From: Streptomyces armeniacus
GTDB taxonomy: Bacteria; Actinomycetota; Actinomycetes; Streptomycetales; Streptomycetaceae
DNA: 64,000 nt
NCBI RefSeq assembly: GCF_003355155.1
Contig: NZ_CP031320.1
Span: 7,529,336 to 7,593,335, forward strand
Reading direction: 5' to 3'
Part shown: positions 9,154 to 17,916 of the stretch, piece after piece
Numbering within the stretch: position 1 is the first letter of the stretch
How the letters are laid out: every line of letters begins with the position of its first letter
Position numbers and translations under genes: made by a program
The notes under the pieces: model-generated
Seen by the model: the letters and a program-made list of their open reading frames with translations, nothing else
Told to the model about the DNA's origin: nothing
Databases searched by the model: none

Positions 9154-9384
9154 ATCGGGGTTTTCCCGAGACGATTTCGGCATGCCGGAAACGCCCCTGC
9201 GGAGGGAGACCGTACTGCGTAGTGGATGCCATCAGACGAAAACAGCCCGACAAAAGGCTGGAGTCACATGACAGCGGGATTCGCTGCTCCGGACCAGCAC
9301 GGTCCGGCGGCAACCCGAAGAACAGTACACCACCCTCCGACGGGCTTCAAACCTGTACCCCGCACCGTTCTCAACCCGCCGTTC
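9154..9384. other. Gene-free region upstream of the rRNA promoter
   Basis: No credible coding frame, tRNA or strong hairpin was seen. Base composition is less GC-rich than the neighbours, as expected for upstream sequence of a strong rRNA promoter. The stretch ends at the stop codon of the GlxA-type regulator. Confidence 0.4.
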
Positions 9385-10356
9385 TCACCCCGCTGTCGAG
9401 AACGCAGCGCGGTACGCCCTCGGGCTGGTCGACAGCTGGCTCGCGAAGTGTTGACGCATCGTCACCTCGCTGCCGAAGCCCGCGCGCCGTGCCACCTCCG
9501 GCATCGCCAGGTCCGTGCGTTCGAGCAACCGCTGGGCCGTGGCCAGGCGTTGGGCCAGCAGCCAGCGGCTGGGTGTGGTCCCCGTGGTGGCGGTGAAGTG
9601 GCGGGCGAACGTACGGGGGGACATGCCCGCCCAGGCCGCGAGGTCGGCGACGGTGATCGGTTCGGCGAGGTGCCGCTGAGCCCGTTCGCGTACGGACGCC
9701 AGGGCGTCGGCGTCGCGGTCCACGGCCGGTGTCGGCTGCTCGATGAACTGGGCCTGCGTACCGGTGCGGAACGGTGCCGTCACCATCGCCCTCGCGATCG
9801 TTGCCGCCGCCTCCGCGCCATGGCTCGTACGGACGAGGTGCAGGCACAGGTCGATGCCCGCCGCCGTGCCTGCCGACGTCCAGATGTTGCCGTCCTCGAT
9901 GAAGAGGGCGTTCGAGTCGACGTGCACGGCCGGGTGTTCGGCGGCGAGCTGGGCGGTGAGCCCCCAGTGCGTGACCGCGCGCCGCCCGTCCAGCAGACCG
10001 GCCTGGGCAAGGGTGAAGGCGCCGCCGCACAGTGCGGCGATGGGGATGCCCGCGTGGTGGGCGCGGCGGAGGGCGGCGAGTACGGGTTCGGCGGGCGGAC
10101 CGTGGTCGTCCAGGCCGGGGACCACCACGAGGTCGGCCTTGGTCAGCCAGGTGAGGGAGCGGTCCGGGGTGAGGGTCAGCCCGCCGTGCACGGGGACGGG
10201 CTCGCGGCGTTCGCCGCAGCGGCGCAGCTCGAAGGCGGGTACGGAGCCGGGGACGGCGCCGGCGCGGTCCGTACGGTCGACGCCCCACACCTCCGTGATC
10301 ACGGCGATGTCGAAGGCGCGGACTCCGGGGAAGGCCAGCATGGCCACGGTGCGCAT
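9385..10356 (-). CDS. GlxA-type AraC-family regulator (DJ-1/PfpI domain plus HTH)
   Basis: A 323-aa two-domain regulator. Residues 1-170 form a DJ-1/PfpI amidotransferase-like sensor (VAMLAFPGVRAFDIAVITEVWG; nucleophile-elbow-like AALCGGAFTLAQAG with Cys). Residues about 215-320 form an AraC double helix-turn-helix (ITVADLAAWAGMSPRTFARHF and LAMPEVARRAGFGSEVTMRQHF). Start at ATG 10356 (MRTVAMLAFPG); an earlier frame extension does not resemble the family. It is divergent from a cysteine hydrolase (isochorismatase) gene 98 bp away, a common pairing in which the regulator controls the hydrolase. The ligand is unknown. Confidence 0.9.
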   Translation of the reverse strand: MRTVAMLAFPGVRAFDIAVITEVWGVDRTDRAGAVPGSVPAFELRRCGERREPVPVHGGLTLTPDRSLTWLTKADLVVVPGLDDHGPPAEPVLAALRRAHHAGIPIAALCGGAFTLAQAGLLDGRRAVTHWGLTAQLAAEHPAVHVDSNALFIEDGNIWTSAGTAAGIDLCLHLVRTSHGAEAAATIARAMVTAPFRTGTQAQFIEQPTPAVDRDADALASVRERAQRHLAEPITVADLAAWAGMSPRTFARHFTATTGTTPSRWLLAQRLATAQRLLERTDLAMPEVARRAGFGSEVTMRQHFASQLSTSPRAYRAAFSTAG

Positions 10357-10454
10357 GACTGGAGTGTGCCACCGTACGGGCGTGGCAGGAAACCATCGAT
10401 GGTCGTCATGGCTGCCACTGTTGCCGCGGGGGCGCGCGGGCGACAGTGCAGAGC

Positions 10455-11093
10455 ATGGAAAGCACAGGTACACAGCCGGAACAGACCACGCAGCTCACCG
10501 AGCTCGCCCCGAACGCGGCGCTGCTCGTCATCGACGTCCAGAAGGGCTTCGGGAACCCGTCGCTTCTGGCCCTCGGCCGCAGCAACCCGGCGGCCGAGGA
10601 GAACATCCGCGCGCTCCTCGACGCCTGGCAGGACGCCGGGCGGCCGGTGGTGTTCGTACGGCACAGCTCGCTCGAGCCCGGTTCGCCGCTCCACCCGGAC
10701 ACTCCGGGCAACGAGCTCCAGGACTTCGTCGAGAAGCGCCGTACGGCGGAGGGGCGGCGCGGTCCCGAGGTGCTCATCGAGAAGACCGTGAACTCCGCGT
10801 TCATCGGCACGCCGGACCTGGCCGACTGGCTCGAGGCGCAGGGCATACGGCAGCTGGTGACGGCGGGCATCCAGACGAACCGCTGCGTGGAGACCACCGC
10901 CCGGATGGGCGGGAACCTCGGGTACGACGTGGTGGTGCCGATCGACGCGACGTACACCTTCGGGGACACCGGCCCCGGCGGGGAGCACCTCACGGCGGAC
11001 GAACTGTCCCTGGCGACGGCAGTGAACCTGCACGGCGGCGGCTTCGCCCGCGTGGTGTCCACCGCCGAGGTGCTCGCGGCGCTCGGCGGCTAG
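10455..11093 (+). CDS. Isochorismatase-like cysteine hydrolase
   Basis: A 212-aa single-domain cysteine hydrolase. The Asp-Lys-Cys triad is visible: Asp in LLVIDVQKGF, Lys in IEKTVNSAF, Cys in TAGIQTNRCVETTARMG. The family hydrolyses amide or vinyl-ether bonds (nicotinamidase, isochorismatase, N-carbamoylsarcosine amidase); the subfamily cannot be assigned here. The ATG at 10455 was chosen, although a GTG at 10446 is in frame and neither has a strong ribosome site. The divergent GlxA-type regulator probably controls it. Confidence 0.88.
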   Translation: MESTGTQPEQTTQLTELAPNAALLVIDVQKGFGNPSLLALGRSNPAAEENIRALLDAWQDAGRPVVFVRHSSLEPGSPLHPDTPGNELQDFVEKRRTAEGRRGPEVLIEKTVNSAFIGTPDLADWLEAQGIRQLVTAGIQTNRCVETTARMGGNLGYDVVVPIDATYTFGDTGPGGEHLTADELSLATAVNLHGGGFARVVSTAEVLAALGG

Positions 11094-11097
11094 CCGG

Positions 11098-11180
11098 GCG
11101 GGACGCGTACGGCAGGGGGGCGGGACGCGTACGGCAGGGGGCAGGCGTACGGCAGGGGCAAGGGCAGACGTACGGCGTAC
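11098..11180. repeat. Intergenic GCGTACGGCAGGGG short repeats
   Basis: Three or more near-copies of GCGTACGGCAGGGG(G) fill the gap between the isochorismatase and proC genes. No hairpin terminator stands out. They are a concentrated case of the GTACGG motif that recurs across the window. Confidence 0.6.
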
Positions 11181-11186
11181 GCCCCG

Positions 11187-11996
11187 TCAGCCCTTGCCCG
11201 AGGCCAGCTCCCGGCTGCGGTCGCGCGCGGCCTCGATGGCGGCGAGCAGCGCGGCGCGTACGCCGTGGTTCTCCAGCTCGCGGATCGCGTTGATGGTGGT
11301 GCCGCCGGGGGACGTCACGTTCTCCCGGAGCGTGACGGGGTGCTCGCCGCTGTCGCGGAGCATCGTGGAGGCGCCGATGGCCGCCTGGACGATCAGGTCG
11401 TGCGCCTTGTCGCGGGGCAGGCCCAGGAGGATGCCGGCGTCCGTCATGGCCTCGACCAGGTAGAAGAAGTACGCGGGGCCGGAGCCGGAGAGCGCGGTCG
11501 CCGCGTCCTGCTGGGACTCGGGGACGCGGAGGGTCTTGCCGACGCCGCCGAAGATCTCCTCGGCGCGTGCGAGATGGGCCTCGCCCGCGTGCGTGCCTGC
11601 CGAGATGACGGACATGCCCTCGTCGACCAGTGCCGGGGTGTTCGTCATGACGCGCACGACGGGCGTACCGGTGGTGAGGCGCTCCTCGAAGAACGTCGTC
11701 GGGATGCCCGCGGCGCCGCTGATGACCAGCCGGTCGGCGGGCACGTGCGGGGCGAGTTCGCCGAGGAGGCCCGCCATGTCCTGGGGTTTGACGGTGAGGA
11801 TGAGGGTGTCGGCGGCCTTGGCCGCCTCCGGGTTGGGGACGCACTCGACGCCGTAGCGGACGTGGAGTTCCTCGGCCCGGTCGGGGCGGCGCGCGGTGAC
11901 GAGCAGGCGGGACGGGGACCAGCCGCCCCGGATCATGCCCGAGAGCAGGGCCTCGCCGATCTTGCCGGCGCCGAGAACGGCGACTTTCTGGGTCAT
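11187..11996 (-). CDS. proC: Pyrroline-5-carboxylate reductase
   Basis: A 269-aa protein of typical length. The N-terminal Rossmann motif is VAVLGAGKIGEALLSG, the family signature ALSGSGPAYFFYLVEAMTDAG is near residue 165, and SPGGTTINAIRELENHG is near the C terminus. It reduces 1-pyrroline-5-carboxylate to L-proline with NAD(P)H in the cytosol, the last step of proline synthesis. Start ATG 11996. The next minus-strand genes downstream in the Streptomyces-type order are an ABC transporter and ilvD, matching the conserved neighbourhood. Confidence 0.96.
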   Translation of the reverse strand: MTQKVAVLGAGKIGEALLSGMIRGGWSPSRLLVTARRPDRAEELHVRYGVECVPNPEAAKAADTLILTVKPQDMAGLLGELAPHVPADRLVISGAAGIPTTFFEERLTTGTPVVRVMTNTPALVDEGMSVISAGTHAGEAHLARAEEIFGGVGKTLRVPESQQDAATALSGSGPAYFFYLVEAMTDAGILLGLPRDKAHDLIVQAAIGASTMLRDSGEHPVTLRENVTSPGGTTINAIRELENHGVRAALLAAIEAARDRSRELASGKG

Positions 11997-12157
11997 GGCT
12001 ACGGGTCACCTTCGTCCGCGTACGTACGCTGCGTGATCCATCGTCGCACCTTTGCGTGGCGCCTGCGCGGGCGTCCGCCAAGCGGAACGCGCCCGTACGC
12101 ATGCCCGTACGGGCGCCCGCGCGCACCCCGTACTCCTCCCGTACGGCGAACCCGCCC

Positions 12158-12895
12158 CTACGCCGTGCGCCGCCGCAGCGTGGCCGCGCCCAGGGCCAGG
12201 ACCAGCAGGGCGCTGCCCGCCACGATGATCACGTCGCGGACGAAGTCGCCCGTGGCGCCGGGGTGCCGGAGCACCTCGGCCATGCCGTCGACGGCGTACG
12301 ACATGGGCAGCACGTTCGATACGGCCTCCAGCACCGGCTGCATCGTGTCGCGGGGCGCGAACAGGCCGCAGAGCAGGATCTGCGGGAAGATCATCGCCGG
12401 CATGAACTGCACGACCTGGAACTCGGTGGCCGCGAACGCCGACACGAACAGCCCCAGCGCCGTCCCGAGCAGCGCGTCGAGCAGGGCGATCCCCAGCAGC
12501 AGCCACGGGGAGCCGACGATGCTGATGTCCAGCAGCCAGACGGCGACGCCGGTGGCGAGTGACGCCTGGAAGACGGCGAGTACGCCGAAGGCCAGGGCGT
12601 ACCCGAGGATCAGGTCGGCCTTGCCGAGCGGCATGGCCAGCAGCCGTTCGAGGGTGCCGGAGGTGCGTTCGCGCAGGGTGGCGATGGAGGTGACCAGGAA
12701 CATCGTCACCAGCGGGAAGATCCCGAGGAGCGAGGCGCCGATGCTGTCGAAGGTGCGCCGGTCCGCGTCGAAGACGTAGTAGAGCAGGACGAGGAGCAGC
12801 ACCGGGACGAGCAGCAGGAGGGCGATCGTACGGGGGTCGTGGCTGAGCTGGCGCAGTACGCGGCGGGCGGTCGCGAAGGTGCGGGAGGCGTTCAT
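12158..12895 (-). CDS. ABC-2 type transporter permease
   Basis: A 245-aa membrane protein with six hydrophobic segments. It has the ABC-2 permease pattern: a first helix TIALLLLVPVLLLVLLYYVF, then a cytoplasmic LATLRERTSGTLERLLAMPL-type loop and clustered C-terminal helices. Its ATG overlaps the stop codon of the ATPase gene by 4 bases (ATGA), so the two are translationally coupled and form one exporter. The substrate is unknown; related systems export drugs, lipids or peptides. Confidence 0.88.
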   Translation of the reverse strand: MNASRTFATARRVLRQLSHDPRTIALLLLVPVLLLVLLYYVFDADRRTFDSIGASLLGIFPLVTMFLVTSIATLRERTSGTLERLLAMPLGKADLILGYALAFGVLAVFQASLATGVAVWLLDISIVGSPWLLLGIALLDALLGTALGLFVSAFAATEFQVVQFMPAMIFPQILLCGLFAPRDTMQPVLEAVSNVLPMSYAVDGMAEVLRHPGATGDFVRDVIIVAGSALLVLALGAATLRRRTA

Positions 12896-13671
12896 GCGGG
12901 GGTCTCCTCCTGTGCGCGGGCGAGGTCGACGAGGTGGAGGAAGGCGTCCTCGACGGCGCCGCTGTCGGTGAGCGCGCGGAGGTCGTCCGGGGTGTCGTCG
13001 GCGAGCAGCTGCCCGGAGCGCATGAGCAGCAGCCGCTGGCAGCGGTCGGCCTCGTCCATGACGTGCGACGAGATGAGCAGGGTGGCGCCCCGTTCCGCGG
13101 CGATGAGGTGGAACAGGTCCCACAGGTCGCGGCGGAGTACGGGGTCGAGGCCGACGGTGGGCTCGTCGAGTACGAGCAGGTCGGGCGCGCCGAGGAGGGC
13201 GACGGCGAGGGACACGCGGCCGAGCTGGCCGCCGGAGAGGTTCCCGGCGAGGGCGTCGGCGTGCGAGGTGAGGTCGACGTCGGAGAGCGCCTGGGCGACC
13301 TGGTCGGCGCGGTCGCGGCGGTGGATGCCGAGGACGGCCGCGAAGTAGTCGAGGTTCTGCCGGGCGGTGAGGTCGAGGTACACGGACGGGGCCTGGGTGA
13401 CATAGCCGACGCGGGCGCGCAGCGAGGGCGAACCGGCCGGCGAGCCGAGCACGTCGAGCCGGCCCGTGACGTGCGCCTGCGTGCCCACGATGGCGCGCAT
13501 CAGCGTCGACTTGCCGCATCCGGAGGGGCCGAGGAGGCCGGTGACGGTGCCGGGCGCGACGTCGAAGGTGAGGCCGTCGAGGACCGTACGGCCGCCGCGC
13601 ACGACGCGTAGTCCGTCTGCGCGGATGGCCGGCTGGGGGCCGTCGCTCACCCGTTCATCATTATTCGCCAT
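12892..13671 (-). CDS. ABC transporter ATP-binding protein
   Basis: A 259-aa nucleotide-binding domain: Walker A GPSGCGKST, Q-loop YVTQAPSVYLD, signature LSGGQLGRVSLA (a slightly unusual L after the LSGGQ), Walker B LLVLDEPTVGLDP, and H-loop LLISSHVMDEADR. It powers the permease encoded by the overlapping downstream gene. An ArsR-like regulator and a small coiled-coil membrane protein lie just upstream on the same strand and probably share the transcript. Confidence 0.93.
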   Translation of the reverse strand: MANNDERVSDGPQPAIRADGLRVVRGGRTVLDGLTFDVAPGTVTGLLGPSGCGKSTLMRAIVGTQAHVTGRLDVLGSPAGSPSLRARVGYVTQAPSVYLDLTARQNLDYFAAVLGIHRRDRADQVAQALSDVDLTSHADALAGNLSGGQLGRVSLAVALLGAPDLLVLDEPTVGLDPVLRRDLWDLFHLIAAERGATLLISSHVMDEADRCQRLLLMRSGQLLADDTPDDLRALTDSGAVEDAFLHLVDLARAQEETPA

Positions 13672-13796
13672 GCGTTGAATACTCCTCCGGTGCCCGCGGG
13701 GCCGTCAAGCGCGCGAGCGCGGCAACCGGAGGTACTTCGCGAGACGCTGCCGCAGACCCGGGGCGGCGTCGGAGCGGTCCGGGCGACACGGAGCGG

Positions 13797-14090
13797 CTAT
13801 TCGATCTCGCGCATCATCCGCTCCATCGAGGTGATCGACTTCCGCGCCTCCGTCAGCTCCTCGATGCTGCGGCGGTGCAACTCCACGTTGTCGTCGAGGA
13901 GTTGGGCGTACTTCTGGGCCAGCTGCTTGTACTGCTCCTCGCGCGCCGCCAGCATGCGCGCCCGCCACGTCGCGGCGATCTGCCAGACGATGACGATCAG
14001 CAGCGCGAAGAGCCCTCCGGTGCCCAGTCCCGCCGCCCATACGCCTGCCGGGTCGCTCGCCGTCAGGGTCGCCAGCTGCTGCTCGTTCAT
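13797..14090 (-). CDS. Small membrane protein with coiled-coil tail, unknown function
   Basis: A 97-aa protein with one membrane helix near residues 22-42 (GTGGLFALLIVIVWQIAATW). A long charged heptad-like segment follows (AAREEQYKQLAQKYAQLL onward) to the end. Its ATG overlaps the stop of the ArsR-type regulator gene by 4 bases, and the ABC exporter follows 126 bp downstream. The topology suggests a bitopic protein with a cytoplasmic coiled coil, possibly a partner of the regulator or transporter. I do not recognise a family. Confidence 0.7.
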   Translation of the reverse strand: MNEQQLATLTASDPAGVWAAGLGTGGLFALLIVIVWQIAATWRARMLAAREEQYKQLAQKYAQLLDDNVELHRRSIEELTEARKSITSMERMMREIE

Positions 14091-14470
14091 GACGTGCTCT
14101 CCTTCTCCCGCGCCGCCGCACCGCGCCCGGCCTGCTCGCTGTCTGCGGGAGCGGCCTCGTCGGTGAGCGTCCGGGCGGCGGTGGCGACGGCGTCCGGCGT
14201 CAGCTCGTACGCGAACGGCGCGACCTCGTAGTACCGCATCGTCTTGCCCCCCTCCGACACCTCGAGCGACCCGACGATGAGGCCGGCCGCCTCCAGCCGC
14301 TGCAGATGCATGTGCAGCAGCGGGCGGCTCATCCCGATCTCGCGGGCGAGTCTGCTGACGTAGTTACGGCCGCCGCGCAGCGCCTGGACGATCCGCATCC
14401 GATGCGGATTGCCGAGCGCGGACAGCACCTTCAGCAGTTCGTCTCCCGTCGGGGGCCCGACCGCGGTCAT
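14087..14470 (-). CDS. ArsR-type winged-helix transcriptional regulator
   Basis: A 127-aa protein. The wHTH domain covers residues 8-95 (LLKVLSALGNPHRMRIVQAL, then YVSRLAREIGMSRPLLHMHLQRLEAAGLI as the recognition region and a basic wing EGGKTMRYYEV). No metal-binding Cys pair is seen, so the signal is not a classical heavy metal. Start ATG 14470. It is the first gene of a probable four-gene minus-strand operon (regulator, coiled-coil membrane protein, ABC ATPase, permease). The upstream TGACACGTGTCA palindrome and related TGTCA half-sites are good operator candidates. Confidence 0.85.
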   Translation of the reverse strand: MTAVGPPTGDELLKVLSALGNPHRMRIVQALRGGRNYVSRLAREIGMSRPLLHMHLQRLEAAGLIVGSLEVSEGGKTMRYYEVAPFAYELTPDAVATAARTLTDEAAPADSEQAGRGAAAREKESTS

Positions 14471-14502
14471 CGCGACGCCTCTCCCTGTATGTAAGAAAAA
14501 GC

Positions 14503-14540
14503 TGACACGTGTCATCGTGACCTGTCAAAGAAACCTGACA
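14503..14540 (-). promoter_or_regulatory. Probable operator upstream of the ArsR-type operon
   Basis: A perfect 12-bp palindrome TGACACGTGTCA (14503-14514) is followed by TGACCTGTCA (14518-14527) and CTGACACA (about 14535). These are repeated TGACA/TGTCA half-sites 33 to 65 nt upstream of the regulator start. This is sequence-based inference; a wHTH dimer would fit such spacing. Confidence 0.5.
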
Positions 14541-14554
14541 CATCTCCGGGTCGG

Positions 14555-14572
14555 CTCAGGGTTCTCCCTGAG
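14555..14572 (-). terminator. Hairpin downstream of the 14641-15198 gene
   Basis: CTCAGGG (14555-14561) pairs with CCCTGAG (14566-14572) around TTCT, with GGCT/AGCC extending the outer stem imperfectly. It lies about 70 nt beyond the stop of the membrane-protein gene and could end that transcript. Confidence 0.45.
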
Positions 14573-14640
14573 AAGCCGCACAGGGGAGGACGGGGCGGCA
14601 CGGGCGGCGGGGGCGGCATGTCCCCGTCGTCGCGGGCCGG

Positions 14641-15198
14641 TCAGCGCTTGCGCTTGCGCTTCGCCGGGTTGCCCGTGCGGGAGGAGCGGCGGCGGCGGTG
14701 GCGCCGAAGGGCCTCCTCGTACTCGGTCCGGCGCATCTTCTCGCCCGGCGCCTCCACGAGGCCGCGCAGCCCGTACGCCAGCAGGATCCCGAGGAAGCCG
14801 ACCAGCATGATGCTGCGCATCGAGCGCTCCCGTGCCTCGTCCTCCGGGGTGTCGCCGGGGCGGCGGCTGAAGCGGGTGAGCGTACGGGAGAAGCCGACCG
14901 AGCTGGCGACGGCGAAGACAAGGATCAGCATGAACCGGGCCCACGCGCCGAGTTCCGAGATGGCCACGCCCTCGTACGCGAGCCGCAGCGCGTACGCGCC
15001 CACGACCGTGGCGGTCAGCGCGCCCACGACGAGGCATGCGCGGCGCACGGCGTAGCCGCCGGTGCGGTCGACCCACGTGGTGCCGAAGAAGCGGATCGGC
15101 TCGGGCACGGGGGCGTCGGGGTCGTACTCGGGCTCCGGCTGCCGTGCTGCCTTCCCGGCCGTCCGCTCGGGTTCGTCCGGTCGCTGCGTGTCGCTCAT
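14641..15198 (-). CDS. Conserved actinobacterial membrane protein, unknown function
   Basis: A 185-aa protein: an acidic, Pro-rich N terminus of about 40 residues, then PIRFFGTTWVDRTGGYAVRRACLVVG, and three or four membrane helices (about 55-75, 85-105, 130-150). It ends with a strongly basic tail (RRHRRRRSS, KRKRKR). It lies between the ArsR/ABC operon and ilvD on the same strand, as in other Streptomyces. The basic tail would face the cytoplasm. No enzymatic motif is visible and I cannot assign a function. Confidence 0.7.
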   Translation of the reverse strand: MSDTQRPDEPERTAGKAARQPEPEYDPDAPVPEPIRFFGTTWVDRTGGYAVRRACLVVGALTATVVGAYALRLAYEGVAISELGAWARFMLILVFAVASSVGFSRTLTRFSRRPGDTPEDEARERSMRSIMLVGFLGILLAYGLRGLVEAPGEKMRRTEYEEALRRHRRRRSSRTGNPAKRKRKR

Positions 15199-15248
15199 GC
15201 GGACGATTATCGCCGGGCGGCGCACCACGTACGCCGCCCGGGGACCGC

Positions 15249-17090
15249 TCAGCCGAGCTGCGACAGGTCGCGGACCGCGCCGCGGTCGGCGCTGGTGGCC
15301 ATCGCCGCGTACGCCCGCAGCGCCGTCGACACCTTGCGGTCGCGGTCGCGGGGCTCGTACCGACCGCCGAGCGCCTCCCGGCGCGCCGCCAGCACGTCGT
15401 CCGGGACCCGCAGCTCGATGGTGCGGGCGGGGATGTCGATACGGACCGGGTCGCCGTCCTCGACCAGCGCGATCGTGCCGCCCGCCGCCGCCTCCGGCGA
15501 GACGTGGCCGATCGACAGGCCCGAAGTGCCGCCGGAGAAGCGGCCGTCGGTGACCAGCGCGCACTTGGCGCCCAGGCCACGGCCCTTCAGGAACGCGGTC
15601 GGGTACAGCATCTCCTGCATGCCGGGGCCGCCCTTGGGGCCTTCGTAGCGGACGACCACGACGTCGCCCTCCGCGACCCGCTTCGTGAGGATCGCGTCGA
15701 CGGCCTCCTCCTGCGACTCGACGACGACGGCCTTGCCCTCGAAGGTGTGGATCGACTCGTCCACGCCCGCCGTCTTCACGACGCAGCCGTTCTCGGCGAG
15801 GTTGCCGTACAGGACGGCGAGGCCGCCGTCCTCCGAGTACGCGTGCGCGACGTCGCGGACACAGCCGTTCTCCGCGTCCGTGTCCAGCGTGTCCCAGCGC
15901 TCCGACTGCGAGAAGGCGGTGGCGGAACGGACGCAGCCGGGCGCCGCGTAGAACATCTCCAGCGCCTCCGCGGACGGCGAACCCCCGCGGATGTCCCACT
16001 GCTTGAGCCAGTCCGCGAGCGTCGGCGCGTGCACCGCGTGCACGTCCTCGTGCAGGTGTCCGGCGCGCTGCAGCTCACCCAGGATCGCGGCGATGCCGCC
16101 CGCGCGGTGCACGTCCTCCATGTGGTACGCGCCGTTGGGCGCGACCTTGCAGACGCAGGGCACGCGGCGCGAGACGCCGTCGATGTCCGCCATCGTGAAC
16201 GACAGCTCGGCCTCCTGGGCCGCGGCCATCAGGTGCAGCACGGTGTTGGTGGAGCCGCCCATGGCGACGTCGAGCGCCATGGCGTTCTCGAACGCGGCGC
16301 GGGAGGCGATGGCGCGCGGCAGGACGGTGGCGTCGTCCTCCTCGTAGTACCGCCGGGTGATGTCGACGACCGTACGGCCCGCCGCCTCGTACAGCTCCTT
16401 GCGCGCCGTGTGCGTCGCCAGCACCGAGCCGTTGCCGGGGAGGGCCAGGCCGAGGGCCTCGACCAGGCAGTTCATGGAGTTCGCGGTGAACATCCCGGAG
16501 CAGGAGCCGCAGGTCGGACAGGCGGCCTCCTCGATACGGGACAGGTCCTCGTCGGAGACGTTGTCGGACACGGCCTCGGACATGGCGTGCACCAGGTCCA
16601 GATTCGACCGGACGGTGCCGTCAACCAGCGTCGTCTTGCCGGCCTCCATGGGGCCGCCGGAGACGAAGACGACGGGGATGTTCAGGCGCAGCGCCGCCAT
16701 GAGCATGCCGGGGGTGATCTTGTCGCAGTTGGAGATGCAGATCAGGGCGTCGGCGCAGTGCGCCTCCGTCATGTACTCCACCGAGTCCGCGATCAGGTCG
16801 CGGGACGGCAGTGAGTACAGCATCCCGGCGTGGCCCATCGCGATGCCGTCGTCCACCGCGATCGTGTTGAACTCCCGCGGAATGCCGCCCGCCGCCTTGA
16901 CCGCGTCCGAGACGATCCGGCCGACCGGCTGCAGGTGCGTGTGCCCGGGGACGAACTCCGTGAAGCTGTTGGCCACGGCCACAATCGGCTTGCCGAAGTC
17001 CTCACGCTCTACGCCCGCCGCGCGGAGGAGGGCGCGTGCGCCCGCCATGTTGCGGCCGTGGGTGACGGTGCGGGACCTCAGCTCGGGCAT
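15249..17090 (-). CDS. ilvD: Dihydroxy-acid dehydratase
   Basis: A 613-aa enzyme of normal length. Iron-sulfur and metal signatures are visible: [21 protein letters not shown] with the first cluster Cys, [19 protein letters not shown] with the second, and the C-terminal [20 protein letters not shown]. It dehydrates 2,3-dihydroxy-3-methylbutanoate and -pentanoate to the 2-oxo acids in valine, isoleucine and pantothenate synthesis. The ATG at 17090 has an upstream GGGAG; an extension to 17180 would add unrelated residues. It is flanked by the conserved membrane protein gene and a TetR gene on the same strand. Confidence 0.96.
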   Translation of the reverse strand: MPELRSRTVTHGRNMAGARALLRAAGVEREDFGKPIVAVANSFTEFVPGHTHLQPVGRIVSDAVKAAGGIPREFNTIAVDDGIAMGHAGMLYSLPSRDLIADSVEYMTEAHCADALICISNCDKITPGMLMAALRLNIPVVFVSGGPMEAGKTTLVDGTVRSNLDLVHAMSEAVSDNVSDEDLSRIEEAACPTCGSCSGMFTANSMNCLVEALGLALPGNGSVLATHTARKELYEAAGRTVVDITRRYYEEDDATVLPRAIASRAAFENAMALDVAMGGSTNTVLHLMAAAQEAELSFTMADIDGVSRRVPCVCKVAPNGAYHMEDVHRAGGIAAILGELQRAGHLHEDVHAVHAPTLADWLKQWDIRGGSPSAEALEMFYAAPGCVRSATAFSQSERWDTLDTDAENGCVRDVAHAYSEDGGLAVLYGNLAENGCVVKTAGVDESIHTFEGKAVVVESQEEAVDAILTKRVAEGDVVVVRYEGPKGGPGMQEMLYPTAFLKGRGLGAKCALVTDGRFSGGTSGLSIGHVSPEAAAGGTIALVEDGDPVRIDIPARTIELRVPDDVLAARREALGGRYEPRDRDRKVSTALRAYAAMATSADRGAVRDLSQLG

Positions 17091-17255
17091 GGCTGTCCAC
17101 TCCCTGTCGTGTGCGCGTACACGGTGTGCGACGCGCGTCGTAAGGCAATCGAGACCTACGAGGGTACGCCTGCCGCCCAAGATCCGGACAGGTTGATCGA
17201 ATCGTGAGACCGCTCGTGAAATCGTGCGACCCGCCGGTGGAGGACCGCTCGGCGC

Positions 17256-17897
17256 TCAGCCGTGCCCCGTGTCCAGTGTCCCGGTCAGATGATGCTGTAC
17301 GACGGGGGCGAGGTGGCCGATCAGCGTCTCCGGGTCGGCCGAGGCGATCGGCTCGACCTTGATCACGTAGCGCAGCATCGCCGTACCCACCAGCTGCGCG
17401 ACCGCCAGCTGCACCCGTACGTCGGGGTCCGGCAGCCGTAGCTCGCGCGCGACCCGGGCCAGCACGTGGCGGGTGATCATCTGCCGGAAGATCCGCGCGG
17501 CGGTCTCGTTGTTCACCGCCGAACGCACGATGGCGAGCACCGGCTCGCGCGTCGCCGGGTTCTCCCAGAGGCCGAAGACGAAGCGCGTCAGCTGCTCGCC
17601 CGCCGTGTCGATGCCGTCCGCCACGAGCTGTTCGGGCGCCGAGAGCACCGGCGCGAACGCCGTCTCCATGGCGGCCTCGAAGACCTGCTCCTTGCTGCCG
17701 AAGTAGTGGTGCACCAGCGCCGGGTCCACCTGCGCGCCGCGCGCGATGGCGCGGATGGACGCCCTGTCGTAGCCGCGCGCCGCGAACTCCGCACGGGCAG
17801 AGCTGAGGATGAGGTCGCGCGTGCCGGGCTGGCCCTCGACGCGTGCGGCGGACGCCGGCCGGCCACGGCCGCGGCGCCCGGCGGGGCGGGCGGTCAC
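17256..17897 (-). CDS. TetR-family transcriptional regulator
   Basis: A 213-aa regulator with an N-terminal basic tract and a TetR DNA-binding domain at about 28-75 (ILSSARAEFAARGYDRASIRAIARGAQVDPALVHHYFGSK). An all-helical ligand-binding domain follows. Start GTG 17897, preceded by GAGG at about 8 nt and only 19 bp after the upstream isomerase-like gene, so the two are likely cotranscribed. It probably represses itself and that neighbour or other targets; the ligand is unknown. Confidence 0.9.
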   Translation of the reverse strand: MTARPAGRRGRGRPASAARVEGQPGTRDLILSSARAEFAARGYDRASIRAIARGAQVDPALVHHYFGSKEQVFEAAMETAFAPVLSAPEQLVADGIDTAGEQLTRFVFGLWENPATREPVLAIVRSAVNNETAARIFRQMITRHVLARVARELRLPDPDVRVQLAVAQLVGTAMLRYVIKVEPIASADPETLIGHLAPVVQHHLTGTLDTGHG

Positions 17898-17916
17898 GAG
17901 CACCTCGTACGCGCGG

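Noticed and set aside
9226..9384. tRNA gene near the rRNA leader
   Set aside because: No cloverleaf or GGTTCGAATCC-like T-arm could be found in the stretch.
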